Under the pieces are notes generated by a model, which saw only the letters and a list, made by a program, of their open reading frames with translations, was not told the DNA's origin and made no database searches. From Roseiarcus sp963809245 (GTDB lineage Bacteria > Pseudomonadota > Alphaproteobacteria > Rhizobiales > Beijerinckiaceae): DNA of 64,000 nucleotides. The position numbers and the translations under genes were made by a program. Shown piece after piece: positions 44,007-52,937 of the stretch. The stretch is from positions 310,001-374,000 of the forward strand of contig CAWEIU010000011.1 in the NCBI GenBank assembly GCA_963809245.1, in the 5' to 3' direction. The first letter of the stretch is position 1. Each line of letters starts with the position of its first letter.

Positions 44007-44073
44007 GCGTTTCGAACGCGCTGCTGCCGGCGCCGCCGTTGCCCACGCGGCCGATTTCGGCCAGGAACAGGCG

Positions 44074-44988
44074 ATGGATCGGCTCGACTGCGATCGGATG
44101 TTTGTCGCCGTGCTGGAGACGGGCGCCTTTTCGCGCGCCGCGGCTCGCCTTGGCGCGAGTTCGGGGCAGGCGTCAAAACTCGTCTCGAAGCTCGAAGCCG
44201 ACCTCGGCGTTCAATTGCTCAACCGGACGACGCGCGCTTTGTCGCCGACCGAACTTGGCCGCGCCTATTACGAGCAGGTGAAGCGGCTGATCGACGAGTT
44301 CGACGACCTCGACGCCTCCGTGCGCAACGCGTCGCGCAAGGCGAGCGGGCGGATCAGCCTCACCGTGCCGGCATCCTTCGGCACAACGCAGTTGGCCCCG
44401 GTGCTGGTCGACTTCGCCCGCGCCTTCCCCCACATTCAGCTCGACGTGAGCTTTTCCGATCGCGTCGTCAACCTCATCGATGAAGGCTTCGACGCCGCGG
44501 TCCGGGTCGGCAGGCCGACCGACGCGAACCTGATCGGGCGAAAGCTTTGCGACATGCGGATCGTGACCGCGGCGTCGCCCGCCTACCTGGCTGCGAACGG
44601 CGAGCCTGCCCTGCCCGAGCAGCTCGCCGACCACGACTGCATCATCGACACCAATTCGCGCGAGCCGCTCCTCTGGCGCTTTCCCAGCCCCGGCGCCGCT
44701 GAGCCGACGGTGGTCTCGGTGACGGGGCGGCTTCGATTTTCCAACGGAGAGGCGTGCGCGGCCGCCGCTGAGGCAGGATTGGGAATCGTCCGCCTCCCAA
44801 GCTTCATCGCCGGGCCGCGCCTCGCCGCCGGCGCGCTCAAACAGTTGCTTGCCGATTTTGAAAATCAGGGCGGCGGCGTGCACGTCCTCTATCCGCCCGG
44901 GCGCCACCTCGCCTACAAGCTGCGGGTTCTCGTCGATTTTCTTGCCGAACGCTTTCGCGGCGTGCCGCCGTGGGAAAGAGGCTGGTGA
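44074..44988 (+). CDS. LysR-family transcriptional regulator
   Basis: 304 residues: an N-terminal winged helix-turn-helix (DRMFVAVLETGAFSRAAARLGASSGQASKLVSKLE) and a LysR substrate-binding domain. ATG 44074 begins the normal MDRLDCDRMF opening; the frame is open upstream but overlaps the PAP2 gene. It is followed on the same strand by DoxX and DODA-dioxygenase genes, and LysR genes of this type often control such neighbours. The ligand is unknown. Confidence 0.9.
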   Translation: MDRLDCDRMFVAVLETGAFSRAAARLGASSGQASKLVSKLEADLGVQLLNRTTRALSPTELGRAYYEQVKRLIDEFDDLDASVRNASRKASGRISLTVPASFGTTQLAPVLVDFARAFPHIQLDVSFSDRVVNLIDEGFDAAVRVGRPTDANLIGRKLCDMRIVTAASPAYLAANGEPALPEQLADHDCIIDTNSREPLLWRFPSPGAAEPTVVSVTGRLRFSNGEACAAAAEAGLGIVRLPSFIAGPRLAAGALKQLLADFENQGGGVHVLYPPGRHLAYKLRVLVDFLAERFRGVPPWERGW

Positions 44989-45094
44989 GCCTTTTGCTTC
45001 CAATTCGGAAGCAATCATTATCTACCATCGCGGATTATCATCGCAACCGAAGCGGCGCATCCTCCTATTGACCTTCCCTCGCTTGGAGACCGCC

Positions 45095-45544
45095 ATGATC
45101 GACCCCCGCACGGTGCCCTACGCCGCCTTTGTCCTGCGCGTGGCCCTGGGCCTGCTGTTCCTTGCGCACGCCGGGCTCAAAATCTTCGTCTTCACGCCGG
45201 CGGGAACGGTTCATTTTTTCAGCATGCTCGGCCTGCCGGCGTCGCTGGCCTATTTCACGATGGTCTGGGAGGTCGTCGGCGGCGTCGCGCTGATCCTCGG
45301 CCTCTGGCCGCGTCTCGCGGCGCTCGCGCTGATCCCTGACCTCATCGGCGCGATCGTCCTGGTCCACGGCTCCGCCGGCTTCTTCTTCACGAACCCGAAC
45401 GGCGGTTGGGAATTCCCGGCCCTCTGGATCGTCGCCCTCTTCGCCCTCGCCGCGACTGGCGACGGCGCCTTCGCCCTATGGCCGACGCCGCTGACGGCTT
45501 CGGCAAACGCGAGGCGACCAGCCGGCGGCTACGCGCTAGACTAA
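45095..45544 (+). CDS. DoxX-family integral membrane protein
   Basis: About 149 residues with four membrane helices (FVLRVALGLLFLAHAGLKIF; YFTMVWEVVGGVALILGLW; ALALIPDLIGAIVLVHGSAG; LWIVALFALAATGDGAFAL). This is the DoxX/SURF4-like fold. Function is poorly defined; members occur next to oxidoreductases and may help redox or electron transfer. It lies 30 bases before the dioxygenase gene and is likely co-transcribed with it. Confidence 0.85.
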   Translation: MIDPRTVPYAAFVLRVALGLLFLAHAGLKIFVFTPAGTVHFFSMLGLPASLAYFTMVWEVVGGVALILGLWPRLAALALIPDLIGAIVLVHGSAGFFFTNPNGGWEFPALWIVALFALAATGDGAFALWPTPLTASANARRPAGGYALD

Positions 45545-45574
45545 GGCGAAAGCCGCTCCCGGAGGCCTGTTCCC

Positions 45575-46384
45575 ATGTCCGCCCTCAACGCCGCCTTCTC
45601 CGATCTGCCGGCGACGCCGCGTATGCCCGCGCTGTTCGTCGGGCATGGCAATCCGATGAACGCGATCGAAGACAATGCCTACAGCCGGGCCTGGCGAGAG
45701 CTCGGTGAATCCCTCCCCGTCCCGCGCGCCATCCTCTGCGTTTCCGCCCATTGGATGACCCGCGGCGCGACCTTCGCACACGTCGGCGCGCGCCCGAAGA
45801 CCATCCACGATTTCGGCGGCTTTCCCGCCGAGCTCTTTGCCCAGCAATATCCCGCCCCCGGCGCTCCGGAGATCGCCGAGGCGGCGATCGCGCTCGTCCG
45901 CTCGAGCCATCTCCAGCCGGACGTCGAGTGGGGGCTCGATCACGGCGCCTGGTCGGTGCTGATCCGGATGTTTCCGCGCGCCGACGTGCCGGTGTTCCAG
46001 CTTTCCCTCGACCTGACGAAATCGCCGGCGCAAATGCTGGAAATGGCGCGCGAGCTCGCGCCGCTGCGTGAGAAGGGCGTGCTGATCATCGGCAGCGGAA
46101 ATCTCGTCCACAATCTGATGGCCCTCGCCCCCGGCGCCGCCGCCTACGACTGGGCGCAGGACTTCGACGCCCGCATGACCGAACTGATCGAGAAGCGCGA
46201 CGTCGCCGCAGTCGCCGCGGCGCGTTCGCTCGGCGGCCTTGCGCGCCTTTCCCATCCGACGCCGGAGCATTTCCTGCCTGTGCTGTTTCCCCTCGGCGTC
46301 GCCGACCCGAAGGACGAATTGCGTTTCTTCAACGCTGCGTTCGACATGGCGTCGATCTCGATGCGCTCCTTCGTCCTGTCCTGA
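45575..46384 (+). CDS. ygiD: 4,5-DOPA dioxygenase extradiol-like (class III ring-cleavage dioxygenase)
   Basis: 269 residues of the LigB/DODA family. The three iron-ligand histidines are in FVGHGNPM, VSAHWM and GLDHGAWSVL. Homologues (E. coli YgiD, plant DODA) open the catechol ring of DOPA or related compounds with O2. The physiological substrate in bacteria is usually unknown. It is paired with a DoxX gene and a LysR regulator; a link to the aromatic cluster 5 kb upstream is possible but unproven. Confidence 0.88.
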   Translation: MSALNAAFSDLPATPRMPALFVGHGNPMNAIEDNAYSRAWRELGESLPVPRAILCVSAHWMTRGATFAHVGARPKTIHDFGGFPAELFAQQYPAPGAPEIAEAAIALVRSSHLQPDVEWGLDHGAWSVLIRMFPRADVPVFQLSLDLTKSPAQMLEMARELAPLREKGVLIIGSGNLVHNLMALAPGAAAYDWAQDFDARMTELIEKRDVAAVAAARSLGGLARLSHPTPEHFLPVLFPLGVADPKDELRFFNAAFDMASISMRSFVLS

Positions 46385-46470
46385 GGCGCGAGCCTTTGCC
46401 GCTCGTGCGGACGCCGTTGTAGGCTTTCGAAGCGGCGCCGCGAAGCCGCCGAACCGTCGGGAGCCATACA

Positions 46471-47145
46471 ATGCGCATCGAACCCGTTTTCCTCTTCGAT
46501 CTCGACGGCACGCTGGTGGACAGCGTCTACCAGCACGTTCTCGCCTGGAAGGAAGCGCTCGACAGCGAGGGCATCGAGCTCTCCGTCTGGCGTATCCATC
46601 GCAAGATCGGCATGAGCGGCGGCCTGTTCGCCAATCAGCTTGTGCGGGAAACCGGCATTGCGATCGACGACGCCAGGTTCGAACGCTTGCGCCAAGGCCA
46701 CGCCAGCGCCTATCGCGCGATGGCCGACCGCATCCGGCCGCTGCCCGGCGCGCGCGAATTGCTGACCTGGCTGACCAACGCCGGCATTCGCTGGGCGATC
46801 GCCACCAGCGGGCGCATGGAGACCGCGGCCGTCAACCTGCAGGCGCTCGGCGTCGATCCGGCGGTGACGCCGGTCGTGACCCGCGATCAGGTCAAATACG
46901 CCAAGCCGGACCCCGATCTGTTTCTGGCCGCAGCCGAACGCCTCGACGCGCCGATCGAGACCGCCATTGTTGTCGGCGACAGCATTTGGGACATGCTGGC
47001 GGCCGCCCGCTGCCGAGCGCTGGGCGTTGGGCTGCTGTGCGGCGGCTATGGCGCTAGCGAACTCCAGCAGGCGACCGCCTTCCGCGTCTACGAAGACCCC
47101 GCGGATCTGCTCGAACACATCGACGAACTCGGCGGTCGGCGCTGA
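46471..47145 (+). CDS. HAD-superfamily phosphatase (phosphoglycolate-phosphatase-like)
   Basis: 224 residues with all four HAD motifs: nucleophile FDLDGTLVDS, ATSGR, the Lys motif in KYAKPDPDLFL, and VGDSIWDM. The helical cap between motifs I and II fits subfamily IA (Gph/beta-phosphoglucomutase-like). It dephosphorylates a small cytoplasmic metabolite; the exact substrate cannot be read from the sequence. It stands alone between the dioxygenase gene and a small exported protein. Confidence 0.87.
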   Translation: MRIEPVFLFDLDGTLVDSVYQHVLAWKEALDSEGIELSVWRIHRKIGMSGGLFANQLVRETGIAIDDARFERLRQGHASAYRAMADRIRPLPGARELLTWLTNAGIRWAIATSGRMETAAVNLQALGVDPAVTPVVTRDQVKYAKPDPDLFLAAAERLDAPIETAIVVGDSIWDMLAAARCRALGVGLLCGGYGASELQQATAFRVYEDPADLLEHIDELGGRR

Positions 47146-47247
47146 AGCAAGCCTCAAGGGCATAGGCGCAGCCGCTACGCCGGCCTCGGTTGCGCTTACG
47201 TCGAGAGATTGGTTATCGTCGCCTCGGTTGCTCGTTTCGACCATGCC

Positions 47248-47580
47248 ATGCCCCGATTGTCTCGCGCGCTCGCCCTCTGTGTCGCCTTAGCTGTTGCGCC
47301 GGCCGCCACGCGGGCCGACGACGGCGCGGCTACGCTCGGCGGATTTCTCTGCGCCCGCCCGATCCCGCCGGCCTGCGCGAATGACGAAGCGTTCCTCTCG
47401 CCGCAGGCAATCGCGCAGTGCCAGCGCGACATCGAGCACTTCATCGCCGCAACCGCCGACTACCGCGATTGTCTCCAGCGGCAAATCGCCGCCGCGGTGC
47501 ATACCGCCAACGACGTCATCGATCGTTTTCGGTGCCGATCGCAGCTCATCAAGCCGTGCATAGCCGCCAAGGACCCGTGA
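47248..47580 (+). CDS. Small exported six-cysteine protein, unrecognised
   Basis: About 110 residues: a signal peptide (RALALCVALAVAPAATRA) and a mature part of about 85 residues with six cysteines (in LCARP, PACAND, QCQRD, DCLQR, RCRSQ, PCIAAK), enough for three disulfides. I do not recognise the family. ATG 47248 gives a clean signal peptide; a TTG at 47209 in the same frame would add 13 residues. It is convergent with the polysaccharide locus. Confidence 0.6.
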   Translation: MPRLSRALALCVALAVAPAATRADDGAATLGGFLCARPIPPACANDEAFLSPQAIAQCQRDIEHFIAATADYRDCLQRQIAAAVHTANDVIDRFRCRSQLIKPCIAAKDP

Positions 47581-47649
47581 CTATCAATGGCGAGTGGGAT
47601 TGTCGTCTCCGCGAGCCGATACGGGGCCAAGTATTGGACTTGAGTCATT

Positions 47650-49266
47650 TCAAGCGACACTGCGCTCCGCACCTCCCGTCGCGAAACCTCCGTCAAGAAG
47701 GTGACGGGAAAGGCGACATACAAACAACATCAGCATGAACGTCGGATTGGCGCTGGCGCCGCTAGGAAACACGGACGTGCTGGCGACATGCAAATTGTCG
47801 AGGCCGAAGACCTTCAGGTCGCGATCGACCACGCCGGCGCTCGCCGATGTCCCCATGCGCGTCGATCCTCCCGGATGGAACACGTCCATCGGGCTGGATT
47901 CATCGGCGATCCGACGACGCAAGTCACGCCAGTTGAGCCTCGCGACGCGCGCGAGCCCGCGCCGGCGCCAAAATGATTCGAACCGGCGCGCATACGCCTC
48001 CACTGTCGCGAGTTCCCGAGGCTGGACCCGCCAGTTGATGCTGGCGAGCGGCATGCCGAAGCGATCGGCCTCGCCCGCCAGCGAGATCCGGTTATCGCGC
48101 GAGGGAAGCTGCTCGGCGACGATGTGGAACTGGTAGTCGGCGGCGCGCGGCCAGTGCAATTGCCGCCACTTGGCGCGCCAAAACGCGATCATCGCGAGGT
48201 CCGGCGCGCCATAGACGGCTCGCGTAACGGACGACCATCGTGGCCGCGCGCCCTTCTGCATGCACTGCAAGAGCTCGCGTATCGCATCGAAGGTGGTCGC
48301 CTCGTGGGTGGCGAATTGTATGTGGCCGAAAGCGCTCGACACCCGCTCCTCCGCTTGCGCCGCAGGCGACAATTCAAAGCGGAGGCTGCGCATTGTGCTC
48401 CCCACGAAGCGAAGCCCTGCCAACCGATTGAGCAAGAATGGATCGTCAGCTTCGAGATCGGCGGCGACGATCGAGACGTGATCGTGAAAGAAGCGTCCCA
48501 GCGCGCCGCCATGGCGCGAGAGCCGGCCGCCCGCCTGCCGGTCCAGCCACAGCAGCAGGCGCGTCGACTCGATCGCTCCAGCGCACAGCACGAAGCGTTC
48601 GGCGGACACCTCGATCAGACGGTCGGAATGCGCGCTCGCCGTGACGCTTGCGATTCGATTGCCGCTCTCGTCGAGCGCGAACGACGTGACGTGCGCGTTG
48701 AACCAAAGCTGCAATTCGTCGTCTTGCTCGATCTCGCGGCGAAAGAGATTGGCAAGGTTGCGCATGCGGAAGCGCGGCCACTTGGCGAAGCGCGGCAGAA
48801 AATCAGGATCGCCCTGGGGAAGGATCGCGGCGTCGCCAAATTCACGCAAGAAGGCGCCGTCGTACGGTCCGCGGTCCAGCGCGAACAACGTCTCCATTTC
48901 TGGGATGAAGCGAGAAAGCTCGTCGAAACACACCGGCCATTGTGGCACGTCGACATAGGACCGCTCGGCGAGGTCGGAGGGCAGGAAGGGGATCATCGCT
49001 CCGCCCCAGCGGCTCGAGGTGCCGCCGACGCATCGCGCGCGCCCGTTCGTTGCCCCCCGGTAGACGCTTCCGCGCTGCACGACCTCGTTGAGCGGATGCG
49101 TCTCGTCTCTCGCCTCGCGCCCGCCCGTCTCGAGAACGACGATCCGGCGGCCTTTTCCTCGCAATCGATGCGCCAGCAACAAACCGGCGACGCCGCTGCC
49201 GATGATGCAGAGGTCAGCGGAAACCCGGCCCTGCCCATTCTTCTGCTGTTGAAGATCAATAAGCAC
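47650..49266 (-). CDS. GMC-type FAD-dependent oxidoreductase
   Basis: About 538 residues. The N-terminal dinucleotide fold is CIIGSGVAGLLLAHRL; a second flavin segment is GGTSSRWGGAMI, and the C-terminal block HPGGSTRMGTS...DRDLKVFGLDNLHVASTSVFPSGASANP is the GMC_oxred_C signature with its catalytic-His region. Such enzymes oxidise alcohol or sugar groups. The start is taken as GTG 49266, because the frame upstream runs through the neighbouring beta-helix gene. It is the last gene of the polysaccharide locus, so it may oxidise a sugar of the polymer or a precursor. Confidence 0.85.
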   Translation of the reverse strand: MLIDLQQQKNGQGRVSADLCIIGSGVAGLLLAHRLRGKGRRIVVLETGGREARDETHPLNEVVQRGSVYRGATNGRARCVGGTSSRWGGAMIPFLPSDLAERSYVDVPQWPVCFDELSRFIPEMETLFALDRGPYDGAFLREFGDAAILPQGDPDFLPRFAKWPRFRMRNLANLFRREIEQDDELQLWFNAHVTSFALDESGNRIASVTASAHSDRLIEVSAERFVLCAGAIESTRLLLWLDRQAGGRLSRHGGALGRFFHDHVSIVAADLEADDPFLLNRLAGLRFVGSTMRSLRFELSPAAQAEERVSSAFGHIQFATHEATTFDAIRELLQCMQKGARPRWSSVTRAVYGAPDLAMIAFWRAKWRQLHWPRAADYQFHIVAEQLPSRDNRISLAGEADRFGMPLASINWRVQPRELATVEAYARRFESFWRRRGLARVARLNWRDLRRRIADESSPMDVFHPGGSTRMGTSASAGVVDRDLKVFGLDNLHVASTSVFPSGASANPTFMLMLFVCRLSRHLLDGGFATGGAERSVA

Positions 49267-49280
49267 CCGCGGCGCCCGCC

Positions 49281-51455
49281 CTACCGATTCAACCTGACGA
49301 AGACAGACGCCGAGCCGCGGTCGGCGGAGACGACGACGTGGCGGCCTTCCGCGAAGTTCCGCTCGACAACGACGTCTCGGACACCGGGCGACTGGCGCGA
49401 CTTGCCCCTGATCTCGATACCGCCCTCCTCCCCGAGATCGTTGCCTCGCACAACAATTGCGCGCGTCAGCGGCGGCAGACCCTCCCCGTCCTTGTCCTGA
49501 TCGCCCTCGATAAAGAGGAGCGCATTGGCGGAGAGCTTGGATTGGTTGGGACCCGCCCGGTAGACGTTGCCGTCCCGCAATACGTTCGACAGAAGTTGGA
49601 TCTGCCAATCCGGCTGGAAGTGATGGTAAAAGCCGCCGTAAAGATAGAAGCCGCCCGTTCGCCGCGACACATTGCCCGCGATGACGTGATCCAAGCCGAC
49701 GCCGTAGGTTTGAAACGCGACTGCTGTGTCCTCAAATGTGTTCCCAATCACCAGATAGTTTCGCTGCATGGGCGAGATCGAAACCACCGACGTCGCGTCG
49801 GGCGGCACGGCGAAAGCGCGATCGAGCGTGACGGAGACGTGGCCGCCTTCATCTGGCGCCCCATCCATGCCCGTGACCTCAGCCCATTGGCCCTCGCCTT
49901 TGCCGGCCACGACGACGAGGAGCGCTCCGGCCCACACGCCCGCAAGCGGCTTTTCGGGCGCCGACGACAGGAGGCGATAGCTCCGCTCTCCCTTGGCTGA
50001 AACGCTTCCGTAGTAATAGCCGCCGGGCCCGTCGGTCGTCAGGCCCTCGCGGTCCCAGCCCAGAACGGACGTGAACGTGTTGCCCGCGACAAAGATATTC
50101 TCGGATACTCGCGCATCTCTAGAGAGCGTGTTCACCCCGCCGCCGGTGCTCTGAAGGTCAGCCGAGAAGATGACATTGTTCTCGAAAATCACCCGTTGCG
50201 AGCTGGTGATCATATAGCCGCCGCGCCTCCCGTTGCCGAAGCGGTTGTCGGAAATCACCGCATCGGTCGCGCGCAGGAGTTGGAGCGACCCACCCGAGCT
50301 GATGACGTCGCAGTCTGTCACGCTCACGGCATGGCCGGAGATCCTGATGGCGTATGGCGAACCATAGAAAATGCGGTTCTGTTCCTCCATCCGCGCCGCC
50401 GTCTGCGCGGGCGACAAATGCCCGCGATAGGCCGAGGCGCGAATGCGGACGCGCGCTATGGCGATATTGCGCGCCCTCGACAGCGGAACTTCCCCGTCGA
50501 AGCCGCCGAGAATGATGTGGCCATGGTTCGACGCGTAGAGCGTCAGGTCCTCGAGGCCGAAATCCGACTGTCCGCTTACGAGAGAGGCCGGCGGATCAGC
50601 GAAATCGGGCCACAAAAGGGTAACCCGATCGGTACTCTCTCCTCTCAGAACGACCTTGTCGGGAATCCTGATCGCGCGGCTCAGGAAGTACCGGCCCGCG
50701 GCCAGGTTCACCTGGCCGCCGCCGGCCTCGCTCGCCGCCGCAAGCGCGGCATCGAGCGCGGGCGCATCGTCAGCCTTGCCGTCGCCGACCGCGCCGAACG
50801 ATTTCGCGTTGAACGTTTTCGACGATAGCGGCGCGCGGGCGACGATGTCGATCTTGCCGTCGTCGCTTGACGATTCCACGCCATCGCCGTTGAACAACGA
50901 CGTCGCGTAGGCGCCGGTGGCGAGATTGGCGATGCGAAACGTCGCGCTCCATAGATTGCCGGCTTCGGGCGCGACGGTGACCGCCTTGCCTGTCGACAAC
51001 GATGTGAGCGTAAGGCGCGCGGCGCGACCGCGCACAATATTGCGACCGAAAATCCGTAGCCACCCGCCAGCGCTCGCGGCTGTCCCGAGGTCGCCCTGAC
51101 GCCAATACACGCTGGGAATGTTGAGGAGCCGCGAAATTTCGCCGCCGCGGTAGCTCAGCGTGAAACGGTAGACGCCCTTGGCGAAATCTTCGGGCACAAC
51201 AAATTTGAGCGAGTGAGGGTTCGACTGCAGCGCCTCGACCGGCCGCCCCACCTGGACAAGCTCGGGACCTCCAGCCTCTTGGACAACCGGCGCGACCGTG
51301 ATTTTCGACACGCGGTCGAGCTCGGCGCCGGTCACGATCACGCTGTCATTCGGATCGACCGGATCGTTGAACCAAAAGACGGCCGGAGCAGCGTGGGTTT
51401 GAGCAAGTCCTGCGAGGGAGAGCGCCGCCGCCACGATGACGCTGCGAAGACGCAT
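49281..51455 (-). CDS. Secreted parallel beta-helix protein (pectate-lyase-like)
   Basis: About 724 residues. A signal peptide (VIVAAALSLAGLAQTHA) is followed by one or two beta-sandwich domains (about residues 25-200). A right-handed parallel beta-helix begins with FNAKSFGAVGDGKADDAPALDAAL, the classic Pectate_lyase_3 opening, and continues with repeating turns (ISDNRFGNG, FENNVIFS, VIGNTFED, VIAGNVSR, VERNFAEG). Such proteins are polysaccharide lyases, hydrolases or epimerases, here probably trimming or modifying the exported polymer. ATG 51455 lies two bases after the stop of the flippase gene. No catalytic residues can be assigned with confidence. Confidence 0.85.
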   Translation of the reverse strand: MRLRSVIVAAALSLAGLAQTHAAPAVFWFNDPVDPNDSVIVTGAELDRVSKITVAPVVQEAGGPELVQVGRPVEALQSNPHSLKFVVPEDFAKGVYRFTLSYRGGEISRLLNIPSVYWRQGDLGTAASAGGWLRIFGRNIVRGRAARLTLTSLSTGKAVTVAPEAGNLWSATFRIANLATGAYATSLFNGDGVESSSDDGKIDIVARAPLSSKTFNAKSFGAVGDGKADDAPALDAALAAASEAGGGQVNLAAGRYFLSRAIRIPDKVVLRGESTDRVTLLWPDFADPPASLVSGQSDFGLEDLTLYASNHGHIILGGFDGEVPLSRARNIAIARVRIRASAYRGHLSPAQTAARMEEQNRIFYGSPYAIRISGHAVSVTDCDVISSGGSLQLLRATDAVISDNRFGNGRRGGYMITSSQRVIFENNVIFSADLQSTGGGVNTLSRDARVSENIFVAGNTFTSVLGWDREGLTTDGPGGYYYGSVSAKGERSYRLLSSAPEKPLAGVWAGALLVVVAGKGEGQWAEVTGMDGAPDEGGHVSVTLDRAFAVPPDATSVVSISPMQRNYLVIGNTFEDTAVAFQTYGVGLDHVIAGNVSRRTGGFYLYGGFYHHFQPDWQIQLLSNVLRDGNVYRAGPNQSKLSANALLFIEGDQDKDGEGLPPLTRAIVVRGNDLGEEGGIEIRGKSRQSPGVRDVVVERNFAEGRHVVVSADRGSASVFVRLNR

Positions 51456-51457
51456 CC

Positions 51458-52897
51458 TCAAGCGTCGCGATCCTGCGCGAGGACTTTCGGCGCCCTCCGT
51501 CTTGCCCAAGAAACAAGCAATCGCGCCGCGTCGCGCGACCAGGCGACATCGAACAACAGCTGCGTGATGGGCAGTCCGAGCCAGCGCGCCACGGCGATCG
51601 TCGTGATCAGCGACAGGCCAAGTTCGCCGATGATGCCGCCGCAGAACATTCCGCGTACGCCAAATCGAACCGCCAGCCCGCTCCCGATCGCAATCGCGAT
51701 CAACGACCATGCCATCATGCGCGCGGACGGACCGTACATCCGATTGGTCGCAACCAAGGTTTGAGCGCACACTCTGCCCAGTTGATTGCAGCCGAACATC
51801 AGGCCACCGAATGCGAAAGTCTGGTAGTCGAACGCGATCTGTCCGTGCGTCCAAATGGGAAAGAGGAACGGTCCGACAATCGCCAGCCCGCCGACGATCG
51901 CGGCGAACACCGCCCAGGACGCTTGGGCGCCGACCGCGACCAGTTGCGCGATCTTCGCGCGATCGCTCCGTCCCGCGCTGTGCGCCATTTCGATTTCGAG
52001 CGGCTGCAGAAAGATCAAGACGCATTGGTCGACGAGACGAATCATCGTCGCGTAGAGGGCATAGAGCGCCACAGCCGCGCCGCCGCTCAAAACGCCCAGC
52101 GCAATTCGCGGCCCCATCACCATGACCAATTGTGTCGTCGTGTTCGACAAAGCGAAGCCGATCGCGGGACGGCCCAATCGCCGCAGCCACGGCGCCGTGA
52201 GACGCTCCGGCAACAGCGACGCCCACGCAACTCGGCGCAGAGAGAAAGTACCGATGGCGACGAGATCGACACTCGCGAACGCCGCGGAGACGGTCGCGAC
52301 GATCGCAGGCGGCGCGCTAAGACTGTAGACGATCCCCGCGACCACGGCGAGTTCGAGCGCCCGCACCACGCCTGTGCATGTGTAGGCCACGCCGTAGTCG
52401 CCGTTGGCGTAGAGCGTCGCCACGAAGAGGCCGCGTAACGTCCGCGACAGGACATTCCAAGCCGACGCGAAGATGATAATGACGCAGCTCGCGTTGTCGA
52501 TGAACTGGAAGTGCAACCGCGCCGGGTAGTCGACCATCGCCAGTCCAAAAGCCGCCGCCAACAATGCCGGGGCGACCATTAGGAAGACGAGGCTGATCGA
52601 GCGGCGAAGGTGCGATCTGGCCCTCTGAAAGTCGCCGGCGCCGACCGCCATCACGATCTCATTGACAGACGGCGTGACCAACCCGAAATCGGAGTAACTG
52701 AGAATGGCGGCGACCGAAGTCAGCGCGATCCATTCGCCATACCCCACCACACCCCACGCGCGAAGCATCACCGACGGCCAAACGATCGCGGTGAGCGCGA
52801 GCGTAGCCCGGGACACCGTCTGACCCGAAGCGCCCGCCGCAATCCGGCTCAGAATTGATTTTCGTTCAAAGCCGGACATCATCACATTCGACCGCAT
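51458..52897 (-). CDS. Polysaccharide flippase (Wzx/MOP family)
   Basis: 479 residues with 12 to 14 predicted helices and little else, matching the MOP exporter (Wzx, RfbX) superfamily. Family role: moves undecaprenyl-linked repeat units across the inner membrane. The opening SRIAAGASGQTVSRATLALTAIVWPSVML is typical. It is placed between glycosyltransferase genes and the beta-helix gene, with the Wzy-like polymerase gene about 8 kb upstream in the same direction. Confidence 0.87.
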   Translation of the reverse strand: MRSNVMMSGFERKSILSRIAAGASGQTVSRATLALTAIVWPSVMLRAWGVVGYGEWIALTSVAAILSYSDFGLVTPSVNEIVMAVGAGDFQRARSHLRRSISLVFLMVAPALLAAAFGLAMVDYPARLHFQFIDNASCVIIIFASAWNVLSRTLRGLFVATLYANGDYGVAYTCTGVVRALELAVVAGIVYSLSAPPAIVATVSAAFASVDLVAIGTFSLRRVAWASLLPERLTAPWLRRLGRPAIGFALSNTTTQLVMVMGPRIALGVLSGGAAVALYALYATMIRLVDQCVLIFLQPLEIEMAHSAGRSDRAKIAQLVAVGAQASWAVFAAIVGGLAIVGPFLFPIWTHGQIAFDYQTFAFGGLMFGCNQLGRVCAQTLVATNRMYGPSARMMAWSLIAIAIGSGLAVRFGVRGMFCGGIIGELGLSLITTIAVARWLGLPITQLLFDVAWSRDAARLLVSWARRRAPKVLAQDRDA

Positions 52898-52937
52898 GTC
52901 TAGCGAAAGCGCCGCAAACCGGTTCGGCCGGCGCCGG

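Noticed and set aside
49267..49608. N-terminal extension of the GMC oxidoreductase
   Set aside because: The frame is open but lies over the end of the beta-helix gene and gives a low-complexity Arg-rich sequence; the conserved domain begins just after GTG 49266.
51456..52226. N-terminal extension of the beta-helix protein
   Set aside because: The open frame overlaps the flippase gene; the signal peptide begins at ATG 51455.
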